Positions 7,141 through 17,607 of a DNA stretch of 64,000 bases are shown piece by piece (within the stretch, counting starts at the first letter, position 1; the number at the start of each line of letters is the position of its first letter). The position numbers and the translations under genes were made by a program. This DNA comes from Rhodospirillaceae bacterium. GTDB taxonomy: Bacteria > Pseudomonadota > Alphaproteobacteria > UBA8366. The stretch covers positions 22,347-86,346 of the forward strand of contig PAZH01000003.1 in assembly GCA_002716125.1 (NCBI GenBank), in the 5' to 3' direction. The notes beneath the pieces are model-generated. The model saw nothing but the letters and a program-made list of their open reading frames with translations. It did not search any database and was not told the origin of the DNA.

Positions 7141-8004
7141 CTATAGGGTCGCCTCTAGACGCTCAATGTACTGACGATAGGAATTTAAGAGGTTGATCGT
7201 TAACGGCCCCGGCTCATTGGATAGCACGGTATCGTCAATTTGAACGACGGGCGTAACAAATGATGTCGCACTTGATGTAAATGCCTCTTCCGCCGCTTTC
7301 GCTTCGGCAACCGAGAATGGCCTTTCGACGAACTTAATACCCTGCTGAGCGGCAATCTCAATGATGGTCAGCCGCGTGATGCCGTTTAATATCTCGCTGG
7401 TCGGCGCCCGCGTGATGAGTTCCTTCTCTGGCGTCAATATCCACGCGTTAGAAGAAGTTCCTTCGGTGATATTTCCATCCTCACCGACTTGCCATGCTTC
7501 GTAAGCTTCGGCCTCGAAGGCTTCTTGTTTTCCAAGGCAATTCGGCAAAAGCGAAGTCGACTTGATATCGCAACGCAACCATCTGATGTCTGGGATAGTG
7601 ATTACTTTGACACCTTTCCGAAAATTAGGCGATCGTTCATGCACGACCCTTCGCGTCGTCATCACCAAGGATGCTGGCGTTCCCGATTTAGGAAATTTGT
7701 GATCACGCGGCGCTACGCCGCGCGTAATTTGAAGATAAATTATCCCATCCGAGACTTTGTTCCGAACGAGAAGCTGACGCATGAGAATTTCGAGGACATT
7801 ACGCGCAACGGGCCAATCGATCCGGAGTTCGCCGAGAGAGCGATTCAAACGGTCAAGATGGCCCTCCAAGTCGACAAATCTTTTTTGAACGACGGTGACA
7901 ACCTCGTACACCCCGTCACCGAATTGGTATCCACGGTCTTCGACGTGAACGGCAGCGGCGCTATGTGGCACAAATCGTCCATTAACATATGCAAGTCTAG
8001 GCAT
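7141..8004 (-). CDS. dat: D-amino acid aminotransferase (class IV PLP enzyme)
   Basis: This enzyme exchanges amino groups between D-amino acids (typically D-alanine) and 2-oxoglutarate, linking to D-glutamate and D-alanine for peptidoglycan. The fold-type IV signatures are present: YVNGRFVPH at the start, EDRGYQFGDGVYEV, the PLP lysine in CDIKSTSLLPNCLGKQ (Lys about 148), and TEGTSSNAW, which carries the glutamate that contacts the pyridine nitrogen. Length about 287 residues fits. The ORF track starts at a TTG (8019); the ATG at 8004 has GGAG six bases upstream. It lies between trkA and hfq, as in many alphaproteobacteria. A branched-chain substrate preference cannot be fully excluded. Confidence 0.9.
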   Translation of the reverse strand: MPRLAYVNGRFVPHSAAAVHVEDRGYQFGDGVYEVVTVVQKRFVDLEGHLDRLNRSLGELRIDWPVARNVLEILMRQLLVRNKVSDGIIYLQITRGVAPRDHKFPKSGTPASLVMTTRRVVHERSPNFRKGVKVITIPDIRWLRCDIKSTSLLPNCLGKQEAFEAEAYEAWQVGEDGNITEGTSSNAWILTPEKELITRAPTSEILNGITRLTIIEIAAQQGIKFVERPFSVAEAKAAEEAFTSSATSFVTPVVQIDDTVLSNEPGPLTINLLNSYRQYIERLEATL

Positions 8005-8034
8005 TGAATCTCCGCGCAAAAAGTTCGTGGCGGC

Positions 8035-9414
8035 TCAGAAGAATTCCAACCGAACCGAAAACATCCGCTCGACCTTTTTAACGGAATGGGCCGCGGACAA
8101 GAGAATAACTCTGTCACCGCTCTCGATAACAGTCGTTGCGCGCGCGATGATGACTTCGCCGTCTCGAACGACTGCACCGATAATAACATCGGCTGGTAAA
8201 CTGACTTCCGCAATCGGCGCGCCCACCAAAGGCGACGTATCGAGCGCTTCGGCTTCGATGACTTCCGCGAAACCGTCCCGCAGCGAATGGACCGACCTGA
8301 TTCGGCCCCGTCGGATATGCTGCAGGATCGTAGAAACCGTTATCGCCCTCGGGTTGACCAATACGTCGATGCCTAATGTCGTGACCAACGGTGTGTAAGT
8401 ATCCCGATTTACTAGGGCGATCGTGCGTTCGACACCAAACCGTTTCGCGAGCAGCGAGGCCAGGATGTTCGTTTCATCATCGTTACTCACGGCGACGACG
8501 GTATCCGCATTCTGGATGTTGGTCTCTTCCAGAATTTCCGTGTCCAGTGCATCCCCATGCGTGACCTGCGTGTCGTGAAGAGTCGAGACAATGCGACGCG
8601 CGCGAGCGCTATCGCTTTCGATGATGCGACCGGTGACGTTCTCCATGTCCTGGATAAAGCGCGCCAAGTTTAGGCCGATATTTCCGCCGCCAATAATGGT
8701 GATACGCCGCGAGGCCTCTTGCCTTTCTTCGTATCCAAAAGTTGCGAGCGCGCGCCCGACGTGTTCCGTATCCGCGATGAAATAAACTTCGTCCCCGGCA
8801 AACATCTGATCGGAAGAATTTGGAACGAATGCGTCCTCACCACGGACAATAGCAACGATACTAATGTTCAGATCGGGGAAAAGCCCCGTAAGTTGACGAA
8901 GCGCCGTATTGATTACCGGACAGTCTTCGCCGCAACGAATCCCGATAACCCGTACTTTATCGTCGGCCAACGGTATCATATCGAAAGCACCCGGCACGGC
9001 CATTCGACGCGAAATGGCACGGGCGACCTCTAACTCCGGCGATATGATGACATCGATCGGCATGTGATCGCGGCTAAAGAGGTCAGCCCACATGGGTTCA
9101 AGATAACTCTGCTGGCGAATTCGTGCGATCTTTGTCGGCACATTGAAAATGGAATGCGCAATCTGACACGCAACCATATTTACTTCGTCCGCGAACGTGA
9201 CGGCGATAATCATGTCGGCATCGGCGACGCCGGCGCTTTCCAGAACGTCAGGATGAGAAGCATGTCCGACGATCGCCTGCACATCGAGCGACTCATTGAC
9301 CTTGCCAATTAGATCGGGCGATTGATCGATCACCGTCACATCATTGCTTTCGGCGGATAGATATCGCGCAATACTAAAGCCGACCTGGCCTGCACCGCAG
9401 ATTACGACTTTCAT
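8035..9414 (-). CDS. trkA: Trk potassium uptake protein TrkA
   Basis: TrkA is the peripheral NAD-binding regulator of the Trk K+ uptake system. At 459 residues it is the full double-length form, with two RCK units. The first NAD-binding fold starts at VVICGAGQVGFSIARYL (about residue 3). The second starts at ITIIGGGNIGLNLARFIQ (about 235). Each is followed by a TrkA-C ligand domain. The membrane channel subunit TrkH is not in the window. The gene follows ntrX by 27 bases, a conserved alphaproteobacterial arrangement, and may be co-transcribed with the ntr genes. Confidence 0.96.
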   Translation of the reverse strand: MKVVICGAGQVGFSIARYLSAESNDVTVIDQSPDLIGKVNESLDVQAIVGHASHPDVLESAGVADADMIIAVTFADEVNMVACQIAHSIFNVPTKIARIRQQSYLEPMWADLFSRDHMPIDVIISPELEVARAISRRMAVPGAFDMIPLADDKVRVIGIRCGEDCPVINTALRQLTGLFPDLNISIVAIVRGEDAFVPNSSDQMFAGDEVYFIADTEHVGRALATFGYEERQEASRRITIIGGGNIGLNLARFIQDMENVTGRIIESDSARARRIVSTLHDTQVTHGDALDTEILEETNIQNADTVVAVSNDDETNILASLLAKRFGVERTIALVNRDTYTPLVTTLGIDVLVNPRAITVSTILQHIRRGRIRSVHSLRDGFAEVIEAEALDTSPLVGAPIAEVSLPADVIIGAVVRDGEVIIARATTVIESGDRVILLSAAHSVKKVERMFSVRLEFF

Positions 9415-9441
9415 GCGGATTCCGGATTTTGTGTCATCAAA

Positions 9442-10830
9442 TTAGATTCCATCCGATGGCCCGTGAACGCCGAGAAGCTTCAATTTTCGATGCAAAGCGG
9501 CCCGATCCATGCCAACAAACTCAGCTGTTTTGCTGATATTGCCGTCGAATCGTCGCAAATGAAAAGCCAGATATTCTTTTTCAAATTCTTCTCTGGCACT
9601 GCGCAGCGGCAAATTCATCACTTCCATCGTACGGCCATTCGACGCGTGTTGACCGGCCTCCTGTCCGATCGCTTCCATGATGTCGTTGGCGCTTACGCCA
9701 TCTTCATGAGATACCGGTGCGACGAGCAAAATGCGCTCAATGACATTGACCAATTCCCAGATATTGCCTGGCCAATCATGCGCTTGCAGCGCCGTCAGCG
9801 CCTCACCCAATAATCGACGGGGCTGGCGGCCTTTCGAAACGGCGGACCGTTCCATAATTTTCTTCGCGAGTTCCGGAATATCTTCCCGCCGATTGCTGAG
9901 AGACGGAACTTCAAGCGGCACGACATTCAGGCGGTGGAACAAATCTTCGCGAAAACGGCCGGATTCAATCTCTTCAGATAGATCTTTGCTTGTCGTCGCG
10001 ACGACGCGGGTATCGACTTGAACCTTATTGTTGCCGCCTATTCGCTCAAATTCGGCATTGTGTAAAATCTTTACGATGCGGCCCTGCGTCTCTAACGGCA
10101 TTTCAGACACGTCATCCAGAACGAGTGTCCCCCGATGCGCGCGTTCCAGAACGCCGATATTGCGAGGCGCATTCTCGTTCGCTTCCGTCCCGAACAGCCG
10201 GGCGTCCAAATTTTCCGGCGCAAGTCCGGCACAACTCAGCACGACGAGGCTGCCTTGGCTGCGCAGTGAATTTTGGTGAATTAGCCGTGCAAGTACGCTC
10301 TTACCGCTTCCAGGCGGTCCGCTAATTAGAATCCGGCTATCCGTTTGCGCGACGCGAGCGACGATCTGGCGCGTTTGGCCGGCAGCTGCCGACTTCCCCG
10401 CAAATTCGATAATGTCCCCACCTGTCAAAACCTGCAGTTCTTCATTCTTTGTGCGCAGTTTTTCGGTCTCCAACGCCCGCGCAACCGTATGAAGCAGTAC
10501 ATCCGTCTTGAAAGGCTTCGTTAAGAAATCGTAGGCGCCGATTTTGGTCGCGCTCACGGCCATATCGAACGTCGCATGACCGCTGATCATGATAACTTGC
10601 TGATTGGGATTCTCTTTTCGGACCAATTCGAGAATTTGCAGACCGTCGTATTCGCTCCCCTGCAGCCAAACATCAAGAATTATGAGGTTTGGCTGGCGCT
10701 TCCGAATTGCCTCAAAAGCCTCGGCGCTATCGCCAGCTTCTCGAGACTCGTAGCCTTCATCCTCCAGAATTCCCGCGATGAGACGACGAATATCCGCCTC
10801 GTCGTCCACGATCAAAATATCAAGCGCCAT
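9442..10830 (-). CDS. ntrX: Nitrogen response regulator NtrX
   Basis: NtrX is the response regulator paired with NtrY, controlling nitrogen, redox and envelope-related genes. The protein is about 462 residues: a receiver domain with phospho-acceptor Asp in IILDVWL (about 53), an AAA+ domain with Walker A GPPGSGKS, and a C-terminal Fis-type helix-turn-helix (NISKTAEFVGMDRAALHRKL). The loop where sigma-54 activators carry GAFTGA reads LFGTEANENAPRNIGVLE instead, so the sigma-54 contact motif is missing, as is known for several NtrX proteins. The ORF track starts upstream at 10884, but MALDILIVDDEADIRR at 10830 is the family start. It overlaps the end of ntrY by 11 bases. Confidence 0.95.
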   Translation of the reverse strand: MALDILIVDDEADIRRLIAGILEDEGYESREAGDSAEAFEAIRKRQPNLIILDVWLQGSEYDGLQILELVRKENPNQQVIMISGHATFDMAVSATKIGAYDFLTKPFKTDVLLHTVARALETEKLRTKNEELQVLTGGDIIEFAGKSAAAGQTRQIVARVAQTDSRILISGPPGSGKSVLARLIHQNSLRSQGSLVVLSCAGLAPENLDARLFGTEANENAPRNIGVLERAHRGTLVLDDVSEMPLETQGRIVKILHNAEFERIGGNNKVQVDTRVVATTSKDLSEEIESGRFREDLFHRLNVVPLEVPSLSNRREDIPELAKKIMERSAVSKGRQPRRLLGEALTALQAHDWPGNIWELVNVIERILLVAPVSHEDGVSANDIMEAIGQEAGQHASNGRTMEVMNLPLRSAREEFEKEYLAFHLRRFDGNISKTAEFVGMDRAALHRKLKLLGVHGPSDGI

Positions 10831-13090
10831 GTGTCTCTTCGCTATATTCCGAAGCGCCGATAACCGCCTCTTCGCCGGATGCATTCAATTTTCGGCTTAA
10901 TACGAGTCGTGCCATGGCACCACCGAGAACACCATCGCTCAATTCAACGCGTCCTTCATGGTCTTCCATAATTTTTCGGACGATCGCAAGGCCAAGTCCC
11001 GTTCCCGACTTTCGCGTTGTGAAATAGGGATCTGTTAACTGTTCCCGATTCTCGCGCGGCAGTCCTCGGCCATTGTCGTCGACCGTCACCGTAATTTGCT
11101 CACTGTCGAACGTCATAGAGAGCTTCATTTTTCCAACTTCTGAAGAATCGTCACGACCCTCAATCGCCTCGACGGCATTCTTCAGCAAGTTTGTCAGTGC
11201 TTGGCTAAACTGCCGTCCATCACATACCGCCTCAACGGCTTCGGTCGGCAGATCCGTTTCGAACTCAATATTTGGCTGTGAATTGCGAAACAGAAACAAA
11301 GTTTGCCGGCAGATATCGGTTAAATCTTCTTGTTTCATTGTCGGCGTCGGAAGTCTCGCAAAACTGGAGAATTCGTCAACCATGCGTCCGATATCTTCGA
11401 CGTGGCGGATGATGGTGTCTGTGCAGTTTTCAAAGATTTCAGGATCAGTCTCGATCTCTTTGATATATTTTCGCTTTAGTCGTTCGGCAGAAAGCTGAAT
11501 CGGAGTCAGCGGATTCTTAATCTCATGCGCGATGCGCCGAGCAACGTCAGCCCATGCCGCTTTACGTTGGGCCGCCAATAGCTGCGAAACATCGTCAAAC
11601 GTCACGACAAACCCAGTGATTTCGCCATTCGCCCACTCTGTGCCAATTCGAACGAGCTGTGTATGCGTCTCATTGTTCTTTTGAATGCGGATTTCACCCT
11701 CGGTATCTTTGCGCGTTCGACTTTTCGCTGCGGATTCGAGCAATGGCGCCATCTCAGGCACAACCTGCCCAAGGTACTGACCGATCATCTCGTCGAGTTC
11801 GATACCTAAGAGTTCCGACGCCGACCGATTGGGCAAGTTGATAACACCATCACTATCCAGGCCGACCACGCCTGCCGACACTCCCTCCAATACGGTTTCC
11901 GTGAAGCGCCGCCGTTCATCCAACTGTAGATTCGCTTCCACCAATTCGCCGCGACTGCCTTCGAGTTCACTCGTCATCCGGTTAAATGCTCGGCTCAATG
12001 AGCCAATTTCATCTGCGGATGCGTCGTCTTCGGAGACGCGGACGGCTAGATTTCCGGCCCGCACCTTCTCGGTTGCTTGGATTAAATTGCTGATTGGCCC
12101 GGAAAGCTGCGTTGCAAACATGAGCCCGATCCATACCGCCGCCAAAAGCAAAAGCAGACCGACGACGACGAAGATAAGCGCAAAATTAATTTGAATGTCC
12201 GATCGCTTAATCTCTAGACGCTCGAACTCTTCGACGGCGCCTTGGCTTCGTTCCATATGATCCAAGACCACTGGGTCAACCAATCGACCGATATACAGAT
12301 ACAGCTCGCGAGGACCGGACAGGCGGATCAGTGCCCTCACCCGATCTCCGCTTTCGCTCGTCGTTAAGCCGACATTACCGTCCCTCGCCTCAGCCATTGC
12401 ATCGGACGGAACGGTTTCAAATTGCAGTAAATATGTGAGACCCGCGCGCGCCAGAATTTCTCCCTGACCGTCGAAAACAATGGCTTCGGATAGCTCACGA
12501 ATTGTCGCTTGGAGTTTGACCGTATTTGTAAAGCGCTCCGGATCGCTCCGTAAGCGAAAGGTGTCTCGATCAAGATCCCGCGCCATTGCCACGGCATCGG
12601 CGCGGATATTTCGTCGGTGTTCCTGCAAGTAAATTGCGGCGGCAGCACGGGATTCCGTCAGCGCGGTGCGGACGCGTTCGCTAAACCACGCCTCGACGCC
12701 AAAATTGAAGAACGAGACAGAAAAAACACCGACGACGATTGCTGGCACAACTGAGACCAAGCCGAACCACACCACTAATTTGACGTGTAATCGAGAGCCG
12801 GCGGACCCACGCCGGCGTTCCGCCCATACAGCGACGATTCGGCGTACGATCAAAAAAGCAAGGAGCAGCGCGAGGATCAAATCCAGGTTCAGCAGCAACA
12901 GCACGATTGCCGGTTGATCGTCGACCAATGTCGCGCCCGCCATCGCCACGTAGGTCGCCACACCGCTAAGGACGGCCGCAACTGCCAGCGAGATAGCGAA
13001 TATCCGCCCGACACTAGGCGATTTCATCAGTTTTGCTAGGACGCCGACCCTAGAAGAATCGAAATTTTCGGTATTTTCGGAAGCGGACAT
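10820..13090 (-). CDS. ntrY: Nitrogen sensor histidine kinase NtrY
   Basis: NtrY is the membrane sensor kinase for NtrX. It has 756 residues. Hydrophobic segments near the N-terminus (FAISLAVAAVLSGVATYVAMAG, LLLNLDLILALLLAFLIV, LVVWFGLVSVVPAIVVGVFS) and near residue 300 (INFALIFVVVGLLLLLAAVWIGLMFA) frame a periplasmic region. Then come a HAMP domain (LIQATEKVRAGNLAVRV), a PAS domain, the H-box ARRIAHEIKNPLTPIQLSAE and an ATPase domain (DNGRGLP, GTGLGLAIV). It lies 67 bases downstream of ntrC; the gap has a TTGATC/GATCAA inverted repeat but no clear promoter. It overlaps ntrX. Confidence 0.96.
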   Translation of the reverse strand: MSASENTENFDSSRVGVLAKLMKSPSVGRIFAISLAVAAVLSGVATYVAMAGATLVDDQPAIVLLLLNLDLILALLLAFLIVRRIVAVWAERRRGSAGSRLHVKLVVWFGLVSVVPAIVVGVFSVSFFNFGVEAWFSERVRTALTESRAAAAIYLQEHRRNIRADAVAMARDLDRDTFRLRSDPERFTNTVKLQATIRELSEAIVFDGQGEILARAGLTYLLQFETVPSDAMAEARDGNVGLTTSESGDRVRALIRLSGPRELYLYIGRLVDPVVLDHMERSQGAVEEFERLEIKRSDIQINFALIFVVVGLLLLLAAVWIGLMFATQLSGPISNLIQATEKVRAGNLAVRVSEDDASADEIGSLSRAFNRMTSELEGSRGELVEANLQLDERRRFTETVLEGVSAGVVGLDSDGVINLPNRSASELLGIELDEMIGQYLGQVVPEMAPLLESAAKSRTRKDTEGEIRIQKNNETHTQLVRIGTEWANGEITGFVVTFDDVSQLLAAQRKAAWADVARRIAHEIKNPLTPIQLSAERLKRKYIKEIETDPEIFENCTDTIIRHVEDIGRMVDEFSSFARLPTPTMKQEDLTDICRQTLFLFRNSQPNIEFETDLPTEAVEAVCDGRQFSQALTNLLKNAVEAIEGRDDSSEVGKMKLSMTFDSEQITVTVDDNGRGLPRENREQLTDPYFTTRKSGTGLGLAIVRKIMEDHEGRVELSDGVLGGAMARLVLSRKLNASGEEAVIGASEYSEETHGA

Positions 13091-13157
13091 TCGATTTCGA
13101 CAATGGTGCCCAACCTATTGATCCAATATGAGATCAAGGAATATATCACCACTTCCG

Positions 13158-14612
13158 CTATTCACCTCTTTGTTTTTTACGTGACACCGGAATGTCGAGG
13201 AGACGAATTTTCTTCCGCAAGGTATTTCTGTTCAACCCTAAAACTGCGGCGGCCTTAATCTGATTACCGTTCGTCGCGTTCAAGGTCATGGTAATCAGCG
13301 GTCGCTCGACTTCATGCAACACACGATCATAGAGGCCGGCCGGCGGGACACCGTCTTTATGGGCACTAAAATAACTCTCCAGTTGTTCTGCGACCGCGCC
13401 AGCCAGTCCATCCGAGTTATTCCCAAGCCCTAATGCGCCATTGCCTTGAGAGATTTCCGGCAATTCACGATCGATGGCATCTCTGCTAACGGTCTCTTCC
13501 GCATATAGCGCCGTAAGTCGCCGGATCAGGTTTTCCAATTCCCGAATATTGCCCGGCCAATGGTATTGCTTGAGCCGCTCAATAGCTCCTTGATCGAGTA
13601 TCTTCCGCGAATTTCCATCCGTATTCGACAAACGCAGGAAATGTCTTACCAATTCCGGTATGTCTTCCACGCGCTCGCGAAGTGGCGGTAATCGCACGGG
13701 GACAACGTTCAAGCGATAGTACAAATCTTCGCGAAAGACGCCTTCTTGGACGAGCATTCTCAAATCCCGATGCGTCGCCGCAACGATTCGCGCATTCGCA
13801 CTCAGCGCCGAGCGCCCGCCGACTGTCGTAAATTCGCCTTCTTGCAGAACGCGTAAGAGCCGTGTTTGCGCTTCCATAGGCATGTCGCCGATTTCGTCGA
13901 GGAACAACGTCCCACCATTCGCCTGCTCAAATCGACCTGCATATCGACCGACCGCGCCCGTGAAGGCGCCGCGCTCATGGCCGAAAAGCTCACTTTCAAT
14001 CAATTCGCGTGGTATAGCAGCCATGTTGATCGCGACAAACGGACCTTCCTTACGGTTCCCGTAATCATGCAACGCGCGGGCGACCAATTCCTTTCCGGTG
14101 CCTGACTCGCCTGTAATCAAAACCGTCAGGTCGGTCAGCATCAGCCGCGCCATCACCCGATAAATCTCTTGCATCGCACTCGATCTGCCGATGAGCGGCA
14201 ATTCATCCGTCGGCTGCGATTGTGTACTGACTAATTTATCCGGGGCCGATTGCATCAACGCGCGTTCGACGACCGCGATGAGCTCGTTCAAGTCAAAAGG
14301 TTTCGGCAAATACTCGAAGACGCCTCGCTCATTTGCGCGAACGGCGGTCAGCAATGTGCTTTGGGCGCTCATCGCAATAACCTTGAGATCGGGCCGAATT
14401 TTTTGGATGCGCGGGATAAGATCTAAGGCGTTCTCATCCGGCATAATAATGTCAGTAATGACGAGACCGCCTTCGCCGTTCGACACCCATTGCCAAAGCG
14501 TCGCTGCATTGCTCGTTGCGCGTACTTCGTATCCTAAACGACCCAATGCCTGGCTCAACACCTGACGAATCGAACGATCGTCGTCAGCGACTAAGATCGT
14601 GCTGTCAGCCAT
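13158..14612 (-). CDS. ntrC: Nitrogen regulation protein NtrC
   Basis: NtrC is the sigma-54-dependent activator of nitrogen assimilation genes. At 484 residues it has all parts: a receiver with Asp 54 in [10 protein letters not shown], an AAA+ domain with Walker A GESGTGKE, the sigma-54 contact loop GAFTGA inside [21 protein letters not shown], the [10 protein letters not shown] Walker B, and a Fis-type DNA-binding helix-turn-helix ([20 protein letters not shown]). The start codon overlaps the ntrB stop by one base (TAATG), so the pair is translationally coupled. Confidence 0.98.
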   Translation of the reverse strand: MADSTILVADDDRSIRQVLSQALGRLGYEVRATSNAATLWQWVSNGEGGLVITDIIMPDENALDLIPRIQKIRPDLKVIAMSAQSTLLTAVRANERGVFEYLPKPFDLNELIAVVERALMQSAPDKLVSTQSQPTDELPLIGRSSAMQEIYRVMARLMLTDLTVLITGESGTGKELVARALHDYGNRKEGPFVAINMAAIPRELIESELFGHERGAFTGAVGRYAGRFEQANGGTLFLDEIGDMPMEAQTRLLRVLQEGEFTTVGGRSALSANARIVAATHRDLRMLVQEGVFREDLYYRLNVVPVRLPPLRERVEDIPELVRHFLRLSNTDGNSRKILDQGAIERLKQYHWPGNIRELENLIRRLTALYAEETVSRDAIDRELPEISQGNGALGLGNNSDGLAGAVAEQLESYFSAHKDGVPPAGLYDRVLHEVERPLITMTLNATNGNQIKAAAVLGLNRNTLRKKIRLLDIPVSRKKQRGE

Positions 14613-15697
14613 TAGGAAGCATCCTGCAGTTCTTTCAACATAGGCAGTAAAATTCGGAACGTTGTCCCATCATGATCGGATTCCAAATCGATTATACCGC
14701 CGTGATCGTCCGTCAATTTCGCAACCAAAGCCAAACCGAGGCCCGTCCCCTCAATCTTTGTTGAGACGAATGGATCGAAAATGTGCATTTGGAGATCTTC
14801 CGGAATTCCCGGCCCGTTGTCTTGGATGGTAACCATAATCGGGAGATCGAGGCGGCTCTTCGAAGCCTGCACCGCCAGGCGAATGCCATGTCGGAAGCTT
14901 GTGGAAATGAAAATCTCGCCTTCCTTGCCCGCACACGCTTCGCACGCGTTTTTCACCAAATTTAGGAATACCTGAATAAGATGGTCTCGATTGCCGAATA
15001 CCGGCGGCAGGGAGGGATCGTATTCCTGTAAGAAGGTAATGCCGCGTCCAAATCCGCGTTTGGCGATATCCACCGCTCGATCCAGCACTTCGTGAATGTT
15101 TACATCGCCGCGTTCGAACCTTGGATTTTCCGTGAACGCGTCCATTTGATCGACGAGATTACAGATCCGATCCGATTCTTCGATGATTAGACGCGTCAGC
15201 TGCCGATCCTCAACGGGTACACTTTGCTCCAGAAGTTGGGCCGCACCGCGCACGCCCGATAGCGGATTTTTCACCTCATGCGCGAGCATTGCCGCCATGC
15301 CCCGAAGGGACCGCGCGGAATCGCGATGCTGCAGAGTACCACCCAACCTTCCCGCTGACGCATGCTCTTGGAAACTGAGAACCAAATAACCGGGATTGCC
15401 GCCAAGCGGCGCACAATCGACCGTCACGCTCCGGGTGCCCAAACGCGGCGTGGAAAGACGGAACCCAAATTCGCGAATAACACTGTCTTGGACACGCGCT
15501 TTCGAAATCAGCGACAATAAGGGGTTGTCCGGCAGTACGAGGTCCGGCAGCGCACTTTTTGTTAAACTCGAAATGCTCGACTGAAAAAACTGCTCCGCGG
15601 CTGGATTAGCGAAGATGATCGCTTCATCTGGATCGACCACGAGAACCGCGACAGACAGGCCATTCAGGATCGCCTCTGTGTCCGATGAGCCGATCAT
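14612..15697 (-). CDS. ntrB: Nitrogen regulation sensor kinase NtrB
   Basis: NtrB is the cytosolic kinase/phosphatase for NtrC, governed by PII proteins. The protein is 361 residues with no membrane segment. It has an N-terminal PAS domain ([29 protein letters not shown]), the phospho-acceptor H-box [20 protein letters not shown] and a histidine-kinase ATPase domain ([29 protein letters not shown]). Its ATG overlaps the dusB stop as ATGA, so it is coupled to dusB, the classic nifR3-ntrBC operon. Confidence 0.97.
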   Translation of the reverse strand: MIGSSDTEAILNGLSVAVLVVDPDEAIIFANPAAEQFFQSSISSLTKSALPDLVLPDNPLLSLISKARVQDSVIREFGFRLSTPRLGTRSVTVDCAPLGGNPGYLVLSFQEHASAGRLGGTLQHRDSARSLRGMAAMLAHEVKNPLSGVRGAAQLLEQSVPVEDRQLTRLIIEESDRICNLVDQMDAFTENPRFERGDVNIHEVLDRAVDIAKRGFGRGITFLQEYDPSLPPVFGNRDHLIQVFLNLVKNACEACAGKEGEIFISTSFRHGIRLAVQASKSRLDLPIMVTIQDNGPGIPEDLQMHIFDPFVSTKIEGTGLGLALVAKLTDDHGGIIDLESDHDGTTFRILLPMLKELQDAS

Positions 15698-16668
15698 GCC
15701 GCAACACTCATCCGGTCGGCGTATTCGTCAAATCGTCGGAGAACCTCGCCGGCATCTTCCGTCCGAAGAATCGATCGCATGGCCATATCGATTTGCGGCA
15801 GATCTGTGAGATATGCCGCCAGGTGTTTCCGCGCACCCAACACCGCCAATCGGTGGGGATAGCTCTCAAGAATTCGACAATAATGCGCCTTTATCACCTT
15901 CAACTTCTCACGTAACGAGATGCTATATTTTGCTGGTTTTATTGCGATCCGCGCGTTTATCTCAGGTATTAACCATGGCCGGCCAATCGCAGCGCGCCCA
16001 ACCATCACGCCGTCCGCCCCGGACTCTTGGAGACACTTCTTCGCGTCATCGGCGCTCGAAATATCGCCATTCGCAATGACCGGAATCGAGACCGCACGCT
16101 TTACATTTCTGATGAATTGCCAATCGGCAGTGCCCGAAAATTTTTGAGCCCGAGTTCTGCCATGCACGGTAATCATCTTGAGACCGGCATCTTCCGCGAA
16201 CTGCGCGATTTGCACCGCGTTTCGATTGTCCGCGTCCCAACCAGTGCGCATTTTCACGGTGACAGGTATCGTGACGGCTTTCGCAATTTCCTGCATGATC
16301 GAGCGCGCGAGTGTTTCATCCTGCATGATCGCAGAACCGGCGTATTTGTTGACGACCTTCTTCGCCGGGCAGCCGAAATTTATGTCGATCATCAACGCGC
16401 CATCGGCTTCGCACCGCCTTGCCGCTTCGGCCATAACTTCCGGCTCATGTCCGGCAATTTGGACAATCGTCCGATCGTCGATTTTCTGGATTTTCCGTAG
16501 CTCGTCACTTTCATCATTGATAATTGCTTTACTGGCAACCATCTCCGAAATCGTCACGTCCGCTCCGAGGGATTTCAATGTAGCACGATACGCAACGTCC
16601 GTGACGCCGGACATTGGCGCTAACAAAACATGGTCGTTTAAAGAAACGTCACCTACTTGAATGACCAT
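15694..16668 (-). CDS. dusB: tRNA-dihydrouridine synthase DusB (NifR3)
   Basis: DusB is a flavoenzyme that reduces specific uridines in the tRNA D-loop. At 324 residues it has the FMN-binding TIM barrel: LAPMSGVTDVAYR at the N-terminus, the catalytic cysteine in NFGCPAKKV (about residue 100), the MITVHGRTRAQKFSG segment with the conserved HGRT, and ADGVMVGRAAIGRPW. It is the first gene of the dusB-ntrB-ntrC operon. A good promoter is visible 36-63 bases upstream of its start. Confidence 0.97.
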   Translation of the reverse strand: MVIQVGDVSLNDHVLLAPMSGVTDVAYRATLKSLGADVTISEMVASKAIINDESDELRKIQKIDDRTIVQIAGHEPEVMAEAARRCEADGALMIDINFGCPAKKVVNKYAGSAIMQDETLARSIMQEIAKAVTIPVTVKMRTGWDADNRNAVQIAQFAEDAGLKMITVHGRTRAQKFSGTADWQFIRNVKRAVSIPVIANGDISSADDAKKCLQESGADGVMVGRAAIGRPWLIPEINARIAIKPAKYSISLREKLKVIKAHYCRILESYPHRLAVLGARKHLAAYLTDLPQIDMAMRSILRTEDAGEVLRRFDEYADRMSVAA

Positions 16669-16703
16669 TTTTTATGCAGAAATTTTATGCCTAACTTTTG
16701 AAC

Positions 16704-16731
16704 ATATTATCTGCTTTTAAAGAAAGATCAA
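16704..16731 (-). promoter_or_regulatory. Sigma-70-type promoter of dusB-ntrBC
   Basis: On the minus strand TTGATC and TAATAT are separated by 16 bases, within an AT-rich 67-bp gap. The predicted transcript would start about 30 bases before the dusB ATG. The boxes and spacing are close to consensus. Confidence 0.55.
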
Positions 16732-16735
16732 GCGA

Positions 16736-17527
16736 TTAGGAAATTAAAATATCCGTCACGAATTTGACACCCGGATACCCGAGCGAAACCAGCAAATAGG
16801 CCGTTAATCCCAACCGAGCGGCGAAACGCCCCCTCAGGCCCGACTTCAAGTGGAGGTAAAGCAGTACGCCGATCAAAACGAAGGCTAATAGCGAGAACAG
16901 CGATTTATGAGTGAACTCGAAGAATTGGCCCGTGGTCGAATATTCTGCACCAACGCCGAACAGGATTCCCAATCCCAACAACACTTCAGCGGACGAGAGC
17001 CCGAGAAGCTCAATCCGACTCGTTGACGAAACAGAGGGTAACTGTTCCAAAAAGCGGTTGCGAATCCGTTGTTTTAAAGCTCGATCCCTGAGAATTGTTG
17101 CAAGCCCCGCAATCGCCCCGACCGTCACAAGGCCATATCCCAACATCGAACCGGCGATATGGAGCAAGAGCCATACTGAAATCCCATTCAGAAGAGACAC
17201 TTCAGCGACACTCGTTGAAGACCAAACGACGAGAAGGAGCGCCAGAAGCAAATACGGCCCCAGAACGATTGTGAGACGAATCGTGTCACGAAACACTAAC
17301 AAAAGGCCGCCAAACGCTACCTGCGTCGCCAGGATATTCCCCACTAGAGCAGTCGATAGCCCCGCTCCCCATTCATAGGTCCAAGCCCAATTAAGGGTTG
17401 CCGCAAGGGTCACGACCCAAACGGGTAGAAGAAACGCGTCCTTTCGCCGGTCATCCAAAAATGTGACGGCAACGAGTACCGCTAAAAGGAATCCAACTGC
17501 GAAGGTCGAGATTGCAGCATAGCTCAT
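16736..17527 (-). CDS. CcsA/YpjD-like cytochrome c assembly family membrane protein
   Basis: This is an integral membrane protein of 263 residues with about eight hydrophobic segments. It resembles the cytochrome c assembly (CcsA/CcmC/YpjD) family. Histidine-bearing segments typical of that family are visible: VWLLLHIAGSMLGYG (about 118-132) and FEFTHKSLFSLLAF (about 204-217), the latter with the conserved THK. The substrate handled (haem or another) is not known for YpjD-type members. The CcmC tryptophan-rich WWD motif is not apparent. It diverges from ispDF. dusB follows after 67 bases, with its own promoter. Confidence 0.8.
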   Translation of the reverse strand: MSYAAISTFAVGFLLAVLVAVTFLDDRRKDAFLLPVWVVTLAATLNWAWTYEWGAGLSTALVGNILATQVAFGGLLLVFRDTIRLTIVLGPYLLLALLLVVWSSTSVAEVSLLNGISVWLLLHIAGSMLGYGLVTVGAIAGLATILRDRALKQRIRNRFLEQLPSVSSTSRIELLGLSSAEVLLGLGILFGVGAEYSTTGQFFEFTHKSLFSLLAFVLIGVLLYLHLKSGLRGRFAARLGLTAYLLVSLGYPGVKFVTDILIS

Positions 17528-17607
17528 AAAATGAAATATAACCTGTCGGGTCTAGTCATTGAAATGCAGGAATTCCGCTTGGGTACTGCTATGGGAGAAT
17601 CATTCGG

